A stretch of DNA of 64,000 bases from Burkholderiales bacterium C2 (GCA_005503085.1 SCOI01000010.1:1-64000); one strand, 5' to 3'; shown: positions 27,689 to 36,858, numbered from the stretch's first letter. The notes: generated from the sequence alone by a model not told the origin. Made by a program: numbers and translations.

Positions 27689-28423
27689 ATGAACACCAGC
27701 GCCCAGACCCGGCCCAATCGCATTTTGGTCGTTGACGACGACGCGCGCATCCGCGATCTGCTGCGCCGTTATCTGACCCAGGAAGGCTTCGAAGTCCTGC
27801 TGGCCGAGGACGGCAAGGCGCTCAACAAGCAGCTGACCCGCGAGACCGTGGACCTGATGGTGCTGGACCTGATGCTGCCCGGCGAGGACGGCCTGTCGAT
27901 CTGCCGCCGCCTGCGCGCCGCCAACGACAACACCCCCATCATCATGCTGACCGCCAAGGTCGAGGAAGTGGACCGCATCGTCGGCCTCGAGGTCGGCGCC
28001 GACGACTATCTGAGCAAGCCCTTCAATCCGCGCGAGTTGCTGGCCCGCATCAATGCGGTGCTGCGCCGCCGCCCGGCGATGGAGGCGCCCGGCGCCCCGT
28101 CCAAGGAGCCGATGACGGTGAGCTTTGGCCCCTTCGAGTTCGATCTGGCGATGCGCCGGCTGTCGAAGAATGGCGAGGCCCTGCCGCTGACCACCGGCGA
28201 GTTCTCGATGCTCAAGGCCCTGGTGCGCCATCCGCGCCAGCCGCTGAGCCGCGACAAGCTGGCCCAGCTGGCGCGCGGCCGTGAGTTCGAGCCTTTCGAC
28301 CGCAGCCTGGACGTGCAGATCTCGCGTCTGCGCAAGCTGCTGGAAGCCGACCCGGCCCAGCCGCGCTACATCCAGACCGTCTGGGGGGTCGGCTATGTCT
28401 TCGTGCCCGATGATGTGAGCTGA
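27689..28423 (+). CDS. ompR: OmpR-family response regulator
   Basis: Winged-helix response regulator of 244 residues, close to OmpR. The receiver domain (about 13-125) has phospho-accepting Asp60 (MVLDLMLPGEDG), a conserved Thr (MLTAK) and Lys (LSKPFNPRELLARI). The C-terminal Trans_Reg_C domain includes TTGEFSMLKALVRHPRQPLSRDKL and the RYIQTVWGVGYVF end. The ATG at 27689, 5 bases after GGAG, is preferred to a GTG at 27683. It lies 13 bases before envZ. It probably controls porins or the osmotic response, as in the family. Confidence 0.9.
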   Translation: MNTSAQTRPNRILVVDDDARIRDLLRRYLTQEGFEVLLAEDGKALNKQLTRETVDLMVLDLMLPGEDGLSICRRLRAANDNTPIIMLTAKVEEVDRIVGLEVGADDYLSKPFNPRELLARINAVLRRRPAMEAPGAPSKEPMTVSFGPFEFDLAMRRLSKNGEALPLTTGEFSMLKALVRHPRQPLSRDKLAQLARGREFEPFDRSLDVQISRLRKLLEADPAQPRYIQTVWGVGYVFVPDDVS

Positions 28424-28436
28424 GCGGGCGTCGCCG

Positions 28437-29759
28437 ATGTCGCGCCCGCATCTCGCGCTGAATCTGTTCTGGCGCACTTTTGCGCTGCTGGCCCTGCTGC
28501 TGGTCGGCGGTGTGATGGCCTGGCAGCAGACCTTCAAGGCCCTGGAGGCCGAGCCGCGCGCGCTCGAATCGGCCCAGCAACTGGCCGGCCTGGTCAATCT
28601 CAGCCGCGCCGCGCTGGCCAATGCCGATGCGATCAACCGGGTCGCAGTGATCAGCTCGATCGCGCGCAGCGAAACGGTGCGGGTGCGCGTGGCCGAGCAG
28701 CACGACCGCTGGCAGCCCTATGACACCAGCCCTTTCGCCAAGCGCCTGGCCGCCGAGCTGCGCGGGCGCCTGGGCATAGACACCGTGGTGGCGCGCAGCG
28801 TCAACGGCGACGACGGGCTGTGGGTGCGCTTCAGCATCGACCGCGACAGCTACTGGCTGCAGACCAGCCCGGCCCCGCTGTCGGTGACGCTGAGCAGCAA
28901 CTGGTGGTGGATCGTGATCGCGCTGGTGGCCACGGTGCTGGGCTCGGCCACGATCGCGCGGCTGATCAACCAGCCGCTGCGCGAACTGTCGATCGCGGCC
29001 GGCCGCATCCGCGAGGGCGAGTACGACTCGCGCCTGGACGAAAGCACCCGCACCAGCGAGATCCGCGAGGTCAATATGGGCTTCAACCGCATGGCCCGCG
29101 AGCTGGCCAAGATGGAGGAGGACCGCACCGTGATGCTGGCCGGCATCTCGCATGACCTGCGCACGCCGCTGGCGCGGCTGCGACTGGAGGCCGAGATGAG
29201 CGTCAGCGACGAGCTGGCACGCCAGTACATGGTGCAGGACATCGATCAGCTCGACGCCATCATCAACAAATTCATGGACTATGCCCGGCCCAGCGAGCTG
29301 CAGCTGCAGCCGCTGAACCTGGCTGAGCTGGTCGAGCGCGAGGCGCAGGCCTTCCGCGACCCGACCCAGCTGCGCATCGGCATCTTCATCCCGCCGGTGC
29401 TGAAGGTCTGGGCCGACGAGACCGAGCTGGGCCGCGTGTTGCTGAACATCTTCGAGAACGCGCGCCGCTATGGCCACGGTCCCGATGAGGCGGCCTGGGT
29501 CGAGGTCAGCGCCGAGCAGGAAGGCAACTCGGTGTTGCTGAAGGTGCGCGACCACGGCCCCGGCGTGCCGCCGGACAAGCTGGCACGGCTGACCACGCCC
29601 TTCTTCCGCGGCGACGCGGCCCGCACCGCCGCCACCGGCGCCGGCCTGGGCCTGGCCATCGTCGAGAAATCGCTGCAGCGCATCGGCGGCCAGCTGGCGC
29701 TGAGCAATGCCCAGGGCGGCGGCCTGCTGACCCAGATCAGGCTGCAGCGGGCGAGTTAG
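28437..29759 (+). CDS. envZ: EnvZ-family sensor histidine kinase
   Basis: Membrane histidine kinase of 440 residues, partner of the OmpR protein before it. TM1 is at about 10-28, the periplasmic part is about 120 residues, and TM2 is at about 157-178 ([19 protein letters not shown]). A HAMP domain follows, then HisKA with His239 ([17 protein letters not shown], an EnvZ hallmark) and HATPase ([29 protein letters not shown]). Its 3' end overlaps the tail of the convergent ispF by 23 bases. Confidence 0.9.
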   Translation: MSRPHLALNLFWRTFALLALLLVGGVMAWQQTFKALEAEPRALESAQQLAGLVNLSRAALANADAINRVAVISSIARSETVRVRVAEQHDRWQPYDTSPFAKRLAAELRGRLGIDTVVARSVNGDDGLWVRFSIDRDSYWLQTSPAPLSVTLSSNWWWIVIALVATVLGSATIARLINQPLRELSIAAGRIREGEYDSRLDESTRTSEIREVNMGFNRMARELAKMEEDRTVMLAGISHDLRTPLARLRLEAEMSVSDELARQYMVQDIDQLDAIINKFMDYARPSELQLQPLNLAELVEREAQAFRDPTQLRIGIFIPPVLKVWADETELGRVLLNIFENARRYGHGPDEAAWVEVSAEQEGNSVLLKVRDHGPGVPPDKLARLTTPFFRGDAARTAATGAGLGLAIVEKSLQRIGGQLALSNAQGGGLLTQIRLQRAS

Positions 29760-30228
29760 CCTGCAGCAGACAGACGGCGCGTGCCTCGATGGCCCGGCCC
29801 TCGCCCACCGGCCCCATCTTCTCGGCCGTCTTGGCCTTCACATTGATCTGGTCCATCTCGATGCCGAGAACCTCGGCCAGGCGCGCCCGCATCGCCGGGA
29901 TGTGCGGCGCCATCTTGGGCGCCTGCGCGACGATCGTGCTGTCCAGATTGACGATCTCCCAGCCGGCCGCGCGCACGCGGCGGTAGGCCTCGGCCAGCAG
30001 CAACATCGAATCGGCGCCCTTGAATTCGGCCGCAGTGTCGGGGAAAAGCTTGCCGATATCGCCCAGCGCGGCCGCGCCGAGCAAGGCGTCGGTCAGCGCA
30101 TGGGCCAGCGCGTCGGCGTCGGAATGGCCCAAGAGGCCGTGGCTGTGCGGGATGGTGACGCCGCCGAGTATCAAGGGGCGGTCGGCGACGAGGGCGTGGG
30201 TGTCCCAGCCTTCACCGATGCGTAACAT
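29737..30228 (-). CDS. ispF: 2-C-methyl-D-erythritol 2,4-cyclodiphosphate synthase IspF
   Basis: Enzyme of the non-mevalonate isoprenoid pathway that forms MEcPP with loss of CMP. It has about 163 residues from the ATG at 30226-30228; an in-frame ATG four codons upstream (30240) is also possible. Metal ligands are in GEGWDTHAL and [25 protein letters not shown], followed by FPDT and the late [15 protein letters not shown] motif. Unusually, ispD is not next to it but about 5 kb away at 35190-35894 on the same strand. Its 3' end overlaps envZ by 23 bases. Confidence 0.95.
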   Translation of the reverse strand: MLRIGEGWDTHALVADRPLILGGVTIPHSHGLLGHSDADALAHALTDALLGAAALGDIGKLFPDTAAEFKGADSMLLLAEAYRRVRAAGWEIVNLDSTIVAQAPKMAPHIPAMRARLAEVLGIEMDQINVKAKTAEKMGPVGEGRAIEARAVCLLQANSPAAA

Positions 30229-30327
30229 AATGCGGGCCATTTTGGGCGGCTCTCAAAGGAAGAGGACGGAGAGCTTAGCGTGCTTTGCGCGCGCCCCGGC
30301 CTCGGCTAACAAAGAATCCAAACGTCC

Positions 30328-32544
30328 ATGCCCCTCCAGGCTCTGCTCTGCTGTGCGTTGATGCTGCTGTTGCCGGTATCGACCCTGGCCACACCTGCAA
30401 CGACCGAACGGCCGCGCATCGGCCTGGTCTTGTCCGGCGGCGGTGCGCGCGGCATGGCCCATATCGGCGTGCTGCGGGCGCTCGAGCGGCTGCGCGTGCC
30501 GGTGGATCTGATCGTCGGCACCAGCATGGGCGCGGTGGTCGGGGGAGCCTATGCCTCGGGCCGCAGCGTCGAGGAGCTCGAAGCCTTTGTGCACGGCGCC
30601 GACTGGGATGCCATCCTGGCCGACCGGCCGCAGCGCCGTTCGCTGAGCTTCACGCGACGCGAGGAAGACCTCGCCGTGCCCTCGCGCATCGAGCTGAACG
30701 TGGGCCTGCAAGGCGCCAGCCTGCCGCCGGCGGCCGCCGGCAATAGCGCGCTGGAGCATGCGCTGGAGCAGCTGGTGACCGGCGCGCGCGCCGAGCTGCC
30801 CAGCAGCCGCCTGGCCCTGCCCTTTCGCGCGCTGGCCACCGATCTGCTCAGCGGCGAGCTGCAGCAGATGGCCGACACGCCGCTCTTCCTCGCGCTGCGG
30901 GCCTCGATGGCGGTGCCCGGGGTGTTCGCCCCGGTGCGTATCCAGGGCCGGCCTCTGGTCGACGGCGGCCTGGTGCGCAATCTGGGCGTGGACATCGCCC
31001 GCAGCATGGGCGCCGACATCATCATCGCGGTCAATGTCGGCTCGCCGCTGCTGGAGGAGCGCGAGCTGAGCAGCGCCATCGGCGTGGCCAACCAGATGAT
31101 CCAGATCCTGACCGAGCAGAACGTCGCGCGCTCGCTGAAAGAGCTGCGGGCCAACGATGTGCTGATCGACCCCCAGCTTGATGGCATCGGCTTCATGGAC
31201 TTCAGCCGCCGCGAGCTGGCGCTGGAGGCCGGTGAGCGCTCGACCCTGGCCACGCAGGAACGGCTGGCGGCGCTGGCGCTGAGCGAGGCCGACTATGCCG
31301 ACTACCGGCGCGCCCGGCTGCAACAGGCCGCGCCGGTGCTGGCGGCCGACGACGCGCTGCCGCTGGGCGAGCTGCGCATCGAGGGCACGCGGCGCACCCA
31401 GGTGCCGGCGCTGAAGGGCCAGCTGCAGCATCTGCTGGGCCTGGCGCCGGGCACGCCGGTGACCCAGGCCCAGGCCGAGCAGGCGGCAACCGCGCTCTAT
31501 GGCAGCGGCGAGTTCGAGCGCGTCGATGCGCAAAGCGTCGAGCGCGAGGGGCGGCGCGATATCACGCTGCGGGTCAGCGAGGCCGACTGGGCCTTCAGCC
31601 GCCTGCGCCTGGGCCTGGATCTCTACAGCAATTTCGACGACACCAACCGCTTCTCCGTCGTCGCGATGCACCACCTCGGCTGGCTCAACCGCTGGGGCGC
31701 CGAGCTGCGCAGCACGCTGCGCCTGGGCGCCCATCGCGAGCTGAGCACCGAACTGATGCAGCCGCTGGGCGCGGGCTCGCCCTGGTTTGTCGCGCCCGCC
31801 CTGCGCTCCGAGAGCAGCGATGCCGATCTGTTCCAGGAGGGCCGGCGCATCGGCCGCTATGCCTACAGCAGCAGCCGCAACGAGGTGGCGCTGGGCCGGC
31901 GCCTGGGCAACTGGGGCGATGTGCGCCTGGGCTTTGGCGGCCTGAGCAACCGCGTGCGCATGCTGGTGCCCGAGGATCTCTTGCAGGGCCAGCAGCGCCA
32001 GCGCTTTGGCACCGTCTATGGCCAGCTGCGCGTCGACAGCCTGGACTCGGTCGCCTTCCCCAGCCGCGGCCAGCTGCTGGACCTGCGCCTGGACCTGCTG
32101 CACTCGGACGTGGAAGGGGGCTCGATGCAGCTGGGGCTGGCGGCGATGAGCGCCTTTCAGTGGCGCGCCTGGGCCGGCCATGTCTATCTGGAGCTGGCGC
32201 ACGGCAGCTATGGCAGCGATCGCAGCCTGGGTGGTTTTCTGCGCCTGTCGGGCAGCCCGGATGCCTCGCTGCAGGGCCAGAACATCGCGCTGGCCCGGCT
32301 GGTGATGGCCAAGCGCATCGGCCAGATGCCGCTGGGCCTGGGCCAGGCCGTGCGGGCCGGCTTCTCGCTGGAGGCCGGTGGGGGCGTGCAGCGCGGCCAG
32401 ATCGTCGGCCCCGGCGACCTGAAGATGGCCGCCAGCGGCTTTCTGGCCATCGACACCCGCTTCGGCCCCTTCTACTTCGCGCTGGGCCATACCCGCGAAG
32501 GCCCCAGCGCGGTCTACCTCTTCCTCGGCCCGGTGTTCCGCTAG
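30328..32544 (+). CDS. Patatin-like phospholipase with C-terminal beta-barrel (PlpD type)
   Basis: Secreted or outer-membrane lipase of 738 residues. A signal peptide (MPLQALLCCALMLLLPVST) is followed by a patatin domain: glycine-rich SGGGARGM (oxyanion), nucleophile Ser66 in GTSMG, and Asp212 in VDGGLVRN. After about residue 350 comes a POTRA-like segment (LPLGELRIEGTRRTQVPALKG), then a C-terminal BamA/Omp85-type barrel ending in VYLFLGPVFR. This layout is that of PlpD/type Vd autotransporters, in which the barrel anchors or exports the patatin domain. It stands alone between ispF and the XRE regulator. Confidence 0.9.
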   Translation: MPLQALLCCALMLLLPVSTLATPATTERPRIGLVLSGGGARGMAHIGVLRALERLRVPVDLIVGTSMGAVVGGAYASGRSVEELEAFVHGADWDAILADRPQRRSLSFTRREEDLAVPSRIELNVGLQGASLPPAAAGNSALEHALEQLVTGARAELPSSRLALPFRALATDLLSGELQQMADTPLFLALRASMAVPGVFAPVRIQGRPLVDGGLVRNLGVDIARSMGADIIIAVNVGSPLLEERELSSAIGVANQMIQILTEQNVARSLKELRANDVLIDPQLDGIGFMDFSRRELALEAGERSTLATQERLAALALSEADYADYRRARLQQAAPVLAADDALPLGELRIEGTRRTQVPALKGQLQHLLGLAPGTPVTQAQAEQAATALYGSGEFERVDAQSVEREGRRDITLRVSEADWAFSRLRLGLDLYSNFDDTNRFSVVAMHHLGWLNRWGAELRSTLRLGAHRELSTELMQPLGAGSPWFVAPALRSESSDADLFQEGRRIGRYAYSSSRNEVALGRRLGNWGDVRLGFGGLSNRVRMLVPEDLLQGQQRQRFGTVYGQLRVDSLDSVAFPSRGQLLDLRLDLLHSDVEGGSMQLGLAAMSAFQWRAWAGHVYLELAHGSYGSDRSLGGFLRLSGSPDASLQGQNIALARLVMAKRIGQMPLGLGQAVRAGFSLEAGGGVQRGQIVGPGDLKMAASGFLAIDTRFGPFYFALGHTREGPSAVYLFLGPVFR

Positions 32545-32636
32545 GGTTCGGGCGGCGCTACCGCCGGCAGCAAAAGACGACACCTTGGCTGCCGCTGTGG
32601 CATTCAGGCGTCAGGCCGACAACACTCGGCCCCGCC

Positions 32637-32894
32637 ATGACACTGACCAAGCTGCTCCTCCCCCCCGCCCGCTGGCCGGCCACACTGCGGCTGCGCCGCC
32701 GCCATGGCCTGCTGCTCAGCGGGGCCTTGCTGACGCTGATGGCCTGCAGCAGCGCCGAGCGCGCGGGCCAACTGCCCTGTCTGAAAGCGCAGCTGGGCCG
32801 CTTCAGCGCCAAGCTCGTGCTGAGCTGGCATTGCAAGGCCGACAGCGCACCGGCCGGCCCCAGCGTCCCCAGGCTCAGCGCCGCATCGCGGTGA
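32637..32894 (+). CDS. Putative small lipoprotein (uncertain)
   Basis: A possible 85-residue protein in the roughly 330-base gap after the patatin gene; otherwise I see nothing in that gap. After a basic N-terminus (TLRLRRRHG) comes a hydrophobic run ending in LLTLMACSS, which reads as a lipobox with Cys at about 37, followed by a short cysteine-containing tail. The n-region is long for a signal peptide, no Shine-Dalgarno precedes the ATG, and the 3' end overlaps the convergent regulator by 20 bases. I do not recognise a family; it may be chance. Confidence 0.3.
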   Translation: MTLTKLLLPPARWPATLRLRRRHGLLLSGALLTLMACSSAERAGQLPCLKAQLGRFSAKLVLSWHCKADSAPAGPSVPRLSAASR

Positions 32895-33606
32895 ACTGCG
32901 AGAACTCCCAGGAGCGCAGCCCCAGCAGCAAGGTGTAGCCGTCGCGCAGCGCCGGCTGCAGGCGCTGGTCGTCCTGATGCAGGCGCGCCAGCTCGGCGGC
33001 CAGCTGCTGGATCTTCTGCACCAGCTCCTGCGCGCTCGGGTCGGTCAGCCGGCCGTGCACGCACAGCATGGTCTCTCCGGGCCCGTCGAAGCGGCCGGCG
33101 AAATAGTCGCCGACCACATGCTGGCGCATCAGCTGCTGGACCGGCCCGTCGGGCAGCCAGCGGAACGCGCGCGAGACACGCAGCCGGTAGCGGTTCAGCG
33201 GCTTCAGCTCGATCAGCGCGAGTCGGTCCAGCTTGAGCAGATAGCCGATGCACTCGGCCTCGCTGATCGCATAGGTCTCGATGATCTGCTCCAGGGTCCA
33301 ATGCCCGAGGCAACAGGTCGCCACCATCAGCAGCTTGGCATCGGCCACCAGCGCCCGCTCCTGGGCTAGGGTCAGCGTGTCGGACTGCGGCGCCGCATCG
33401 GCCGCCTGGCGCAACACATCCTCCAGCGCCACGCCGATCACCTTGCAGACCTGGGCCAGACGCGACAAGCTCATATCGCCTTGCGAGAACATGCGCTTGA
33501 TGCTGGACTCGCTGAGATCGAGCCGCTCGGCCAGGCCGCGATAAGTCATATTGGCCGCGCGCATTTCACTGCGCAGCACCTGCAACAACAGCTCCGGACT
33601 GCTCAT
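32875..33606 (-). CDS. XRE-family helix-turn-helix regulator
   Basis: DNA-binding protein of 243 residues. The N-terminal Cro/C1-type HTH (about 18-65) includes MTYRGLAERLDLSESSIKRM and MSLSRLAQVCKVIGVALEDVL. The remaining 170 or so residues, with ALVADAKLLMVATCCLGHWTLEQI and a winged-helix-like segment, form an effector or oligomerisation part that I cannot assign. The ATG at 33604-33606 is preceded by GGAGGGTGGAG. It is divergent from the beta-barrel protein at 33785, with an inverted repeat between them, which suggests control of that gene and of itself. Confidence 0.75.
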   Translation of the reverse strand: MSSPELLLQVLRSEMRAANMTYRGLAERLDLSESSIKRMFSQGDMSLSRLAQVCKVIGVALEDVLRQAADAAPQSDTLTLAQERALVADAKLLMVATCCLGHWTLEQIIETYAISEAECIGYLLKLDRLALIELKPLNRYRLRVSRAFRWLPDGPVQQLMRQHVVGDYFAGRFDGPGETMLCVHGRLTDPSAQELVQKIQQLAAELARLHQDDQRLQPALRDGYTLLLGLRSWEFSQFTAMRR

Positions 33607-33682
33607 CTCCACCCTCCCCGCCCTGGTCTTGCATGGGCACAAGTATCGTTTTTCGCCACACAGCGGACCGAACTATGCCACT

Positions 33683-33700
33683 TGCCAGAGTCAACTGGCA
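33683..33700. promoter_or_regulatory. Inverted repeat, candidate operator of the XRE regulator
   Basis: TGCCAG (33683-33688) and CTGGCA (33695-33700) form an inverted repeat with a 6-base spacer, in the 178-base gap between the divergent regulator and the outer-membrane protein gene. Position and size suit a dimeric HTH operator. Which gene it controls is inference. Confidence 0.4.
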
Positions 33701-33784
33701 GTTTCCCGAGGCCCCGAGGACACTGCGTTCCGTCGTGAACCCGCAGCGGGTCACAGGCAGAACAAACCCAAGGAGTAGTGCCCC

Positions 33785-34384
33785 ATGAAATCCCCCGTTC
33801 GCTATGCTTTCGCCGCCTTCGCCACAGCCACCGCCTTGCTGGCCGCCGGCGCCGCCTCGGCCCAGTCGTCCAGCAACACCGGCCCGAGCATGTATGCCGG
33901 CGCCAGCCTCGGCCTGTCCAACAAGTACGACATCGGCTGCCAGACCGGCGTCAAGTGCGACAAGACCGCCAAGACCGGCGGCAAGATCTTCGGCGGCTAT
34001 ATGTTCGACGAGACCTTCGGCGTCGAGGCGATGGGCTTTGGCATCAAGAGCGGCATCGGCAGCCTGAAGAACCAGGCCAATGTGCTGGTGCCCGGCTCGG
34101 TCAATCTGCGCGGCCTGGGCGTCAGCGGTGTGGCCGCCTACAACGCCGGCCCCTTCGCACTGAAGGGCCGTCTGGGCGTGGCCTACACCCAGGCCAAGTC
34201 CTACGCGGGTGCCACGAGCAAGAAGTCCAGCATGCAGCCGCTGATCGGCGCCGGCGTCAGCTATGCGCTGACCGAGCAGATCGCGCTGAATGCCGATTGG
34301 GACCGCATCTCGGCCAAGTACGGCAGCAACAAGGTCAAGACCCATGCCGATATGTTCTCGGTGGGCCTGAGCTACAAGTTCTGA
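33785..34384 (+). CDS. Small outer-membrane beta-barrel protein
   Basis: Exported protein of 199 residues with a signal peptide ending AAGAASA-QS (about residue 26), then alternating polar/nonpolar strands (YAGASLGLSN, KIFGGYMFDETFGVEAMGF, KGRLGVAYTQ, PLIGAGVSYAL, MFSVGLSYKF) and the C-terminal Phe needed for Bam recognition. This fits an 8-stranded barrel of the OmpA-like/Ail type. Two cysteines (CQTGVKC) near residue 60 could form a disulfide in a loop. SD AAGGAG (33770-33775) is strong and a terminator follows, suggesting high, monocistronic expression. Confidence 0.85.
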   Translation: MKSPVRYAFAAFATATALLAAGAASAQSSSNTGPSMYAGASLGLSNKYDIGCQTGVKCDKTAKTGGKIFGGYMFDETFGVEAMGFGIKSGIGSLKNQANVLVPGSVNLRGLGVSGVAAYNAGPFALKGRLGVAYTQAKSYAGATSKKSSMQPLIGAGVSYALTEQIALNADWDRISAKYGSNKVKTHADMFSVGLSYKF

Positions 34385-34404
34385 GCCTGCGCTGAGTGCA
34401 AGTC

Positions 34405-34428
34405 AAACGCCCCGCATGCGGGGCGTTT
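34405..34428 (+). terminator. Terminator after the beta-barrel gene
   Basis: A perfect 24-base palindrome, AAACGCCCCGCA/TGCGGGGCGTTT, which folds to a 10-bp stem with a CATG loop and runs into TTTCT. It lies 20 bases after the stop at 34384. Being symmetrical with A/T ends, it could also stop the map transcript arriving from the other side. Confidence 0.85.
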
Positions 34429-34446
34429 CTCATCGTGTGCTGAGCG

Positions 34447-35193
34447 TCAGTGACGGGTCACGACCAGCGGCGCGCCGCGGGTCACGATCAGGGTGTGCTC
34501 GAACTGGGCCGACAGATTGCCCTTGATGCCCGACAGGGTCCAGCCATCGGCCTGCTCGTCGACCATCGTGCTCTTGGTCGACAGAAAGGGCTCGATCGTG
34601 ATCACCATGCCCTCGGTCAGCACGCGGGTGTCGCTGGCGTCGAAATAGCCGGGAATGTACTTCGGCTCCTCATGCAGCGAGCGGCCGACGCCGTGGCTGC
34701 ACAGGTTCTCGATGATCTTGAAGCGGTGGGCCTTGGCCACGCGCTCGATCGCATGGCCGATGCGGTTGAGCCTGGCGCCATGGCGCACCTCCTTCAGCGC
34801 CTGCTCCAGCGCATAGCGGGCGGCGAACACCAGCTGGGTCTTGGTCGGCGTGGTCGGCGGCACGACGCGGGTGCCGCCGGTGTCGGCGAAGTAGCCGCCC
34901 AGCTCGGCCGAGACATCGATATTGACGACATCGCCCTTGGCAATCACCCGCTCACCGGGAATGCCGTGCGCGGCCTGCTCGTTGATGCTGATGCAGGTGG
35001 CGCCGGGGAAGTTGTAGCTGGTGGCCGGGGCCGACCTGGCGCCGAACTCGGCCAGCCACAGCGCGCCCATCTCGTCGAGCTCACGGGGCGTGAGGCCCGG
35101 CTTGATCGCATCGAGCATGCGGTTCAGCACGCTGGAGACGGCATGGCCGGCGGCCTTCAAGCCGGCGATATCGGCGTCGGTTTCTACGGTCAT
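34447..35193 (-). CDS. map: Methionine aminopeptidase type I
   Basis: Metalloprotease that removes N-terminal methionine from new proteins, 248 residues. All five metal ligands are visible: Asp93 and Asp104 (NIDVSAELGGYFADTGG), His167 (CSHGVG), Glu201 (ITIEPFL) and Glu232 (AQFEHT); His76 lies in the substrate site. Its start overlaps the ispD stop in ATGA. Because the housekeeping map is usually near rpsB, this may be a second copy; that cannot be decided from the window. Confidence 0.93.
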   Translation of the reverse strand: MTVETDADIAGLKAAGHAVSSVLNRMLDAIKPGLTPRELDEMGALWLAEFGARSAPATSYNFPGATCISINEQAAHGIPGERVIAKGDVVNIDVSAELGGYFADTGGTRVVPPTTPTKTQLVFAARYALEQALKEVRHGARLNRIGHAIERVAKAHRFKIIENLCSHGVGRSLHEEPKYIPGYFDASDTRVLTEGMVITIEPFLSTKSTMVDEQADGWTLSGIKGNLSAQFEHTLIVTRGAPLVVTRH

Positions 35194-35894
35194 GCTCGGG
35201 TCCTTAGCAGGCGTTCGGCCAGGGCAAAATCCGCCGGCCAGGTGACTTTGAAATTTTCCATCGGGCTCTCGACCAACAGCGGCTGATGGCCCAGCGCCTC
35301 GATGGCACTGGCCTCATCGGTGATGCCCTCGCCGCCGCCGGCCAGCGCCGGTTTCAGCAGGCCCAGGCGGAACATCTGCGGCGTCTGCGCGGCCCATTTG
35401 GCGCTGCGGTCCACCGTGTTCATCACGCGGCCGTGGCTGCTCTGCTTCAGAGTGTCGGCCAGCGGCATCGCCAGCAAGCCGCCGACCTCGTCATCGGCGC
35501 AGGCCGCGATCAAGGCCTCGACCCACTCGGGCCGCAGCAGGCAGCGCGCCGCGTCATGCACCAGCACCCAATCATGCGCCTGGGCGCCGCGCGCAAGCAG
35601 CTCGTCCAGACCGTTGGCAACGCTCTCGGCCCGGCTCGCACCGCCGCAGCGCGCCACCCAGCCGTCGAAGCCCGGCACAGCCGTCTCGAATTGATCATCC
35701 TCGGGCGACAGCACCACCAGCGTGGCGGCAAGACCTGACACTTTGGCCAGCGCCTCCAAGGTATGGGCCATCATCGCCCGCCCGGCCAGCGGCACATACT
35801 GCTTCGGGCCGTCGGCGCCCGAGCGCGCGCCGACGCCGGCGGCCGGCACCAGCGCATAGCAGCGCGGCTGCAGGCCTATTGCGTAATTGCTCAT
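35190..35894 (-). CDS. ispD: 2-C-methyl-D-erythritol 4-phosphate cytidylyltransferase IspD
   Basis: Enzyme joining CTP and MEP in the non-mevalonate isoprenoid pathway, 234 residues. The nucleotide-binding ALVPAAGVGARSGADGPKQY, the GGASRAESVANGLD segment, VHDAARCLL and the C-terminal KVTWPADFALAERLL are all characteristic. It is the first gene of an ispD-map operon and is separated from ispF by about 5 kb. No clear Shine-Dalgarno was needed to decide the start; the ATG at 35892-35894 gives normal length. Confidence 0.95.
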   Translation of the reverse strand: MSNYAIGLQPRCYALVPAAGVGARSGADGPKQYVPLAGRAMMAHTLEALAKVSGLAATLVVLSPEDDQFETAVPGFDGWVARCGGASRAESVANGLDELLARGAQAHDWVLVHDAARCLLRPEWVEALIAACADDEVGGLLAMPLADTLKQSSHGRVMNTVDRSAKWAAQTPQMFRLGLLKPALAGGGEGITDEASAIEALGHQPLLVESPMENFKVTWPADFALAERLLRTRA

Positions 35895-35916
35895 CGCGGC
35901 ATTTTAAGCGGGGGGC

Positions 35917-36858
35917 TCACATCAAGCAGTAATCGACCGGCTGCAGCGCCGGCGGCGGCGCGTTATCGCCCAGGGCCTGGCGCATATCGATCTCGATGCT
36001 GCGGCAGATCGCGTCCAGCGGCAGGTCGTTGGACAGCAGGCCGAACGGTTCCTCGATCTCGTCGCCCAGCGCATCCAGGCCGAAGAAGGTGTAGGCCACG
36101 ATGGCGACGACGAAGGGCGTCATTGGGCCGATGCTGTCGACCAGGCCGAAGGGCAGCAGAAAACAGTACAGATAGGCGGTGCGGTGCAGCAGCAGGCTGT
36201 AGGAAAAAGGCAGCGGCGAGCTCTTGATGCGCTCGCAGGCCGCGCCGGCTGCCGTGATCGCCGACAGCGTGGCATCGAGCTGGGCCGCCCGCACGCTGTC
36301 CACCAGCCCCTGCTCGCGGGCCTGCTTCAGGTCGGCCCCCATGGCCAGCATCAGCGCGGCGGATTTATTGACCGCCGGGGTCAGGGCTTGCCATTCGGTC
36401 GGCCGCAGCCAGGCCTGCACCTCGCCAGCGCGGTCCTGGGTGCCACGCAGCTGATGCTTCAGCGCCTGGGCAAAGGCGATGGCGCGCAGGATCAAGCGGG
36501 TCCGCACATCATCCAGCTGGCCCAGCGTCGGCTGCCCCGGCAGATCGATCAGGCTGAGCGCCTGGCGGGCCAGGTTGCGGCTGCGCAGCAGCAGGTCGCC
36601 CCAGAGCTTGCGCGCCTCCCAGTAGCGGTCGTAGCAGGCGTTGTTGCGAAAGCCCAGGAAGATCGCCAGCGGCAGGCCCATCAAGGTGAACGGGATCGTC
36701 GTGACGATGACTTTGTGCTCGAAGAAGATGCCGTGCGTGACGGTCACCAGCACCGCCAGCGCGATATTGGCCAGCAGCGGGCCGCGGATCTGCTTCAGGA
36801 TGGAGCCGCGCAGCACGAAGAACAGGCGCAGGCCCGAGGGGCGGTCGCGAACAATCAT
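35917..36858 (-). CDS. Bestrophin-family anion channel (YneE type)
   Basis: Membrane protein of 313 residues of the bestrophin/UPF0187 family, which forms pentameric anion channels. It shows the family segments: VRDRPSGLRLFFVLRGSI at the start, IPFTLMGLPLAIFLGFRNNACYDRYWEARKLWG (the signature, between helices) and GLDALGDEIEEPFG near the end. Four hydrophobic segments are visible. Its ATG overlaps the stop of the acetyl-CoA hydrolase/transferase gene in ATGA, so the two are co-translated; why a CoA enzyme and a channel are coupled is unknown. Confidence 0.88.
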   Translation of the reverse strand: MIVRDRPSGLRLFFVLRGSILKQIRGPLLANIALAVLVTVTHGIFFEHKVIVTTIPFTLMGLPLAIFLGFRNNACYDRYWEARKLWGDLLLRSRNLARQALSLIDLPGQPTLGQLDDVRTRLILRAIAFAQALKHQLRGTQDRAGEVQAWLRPTEWQALTPAVNKSAALMLAMGADLKQAREQGLVDSVRAAQLDATLSAITAAGAACERIKSSPLPFSYSLLLHRTAYLYCFLLPFGLVDSIGPMTPFVVAIVAYTFFGLDALGDEIEEPFGLLSNDLPLDAICRSIEIDMRQALGDNAPPPALQPVDYCLM

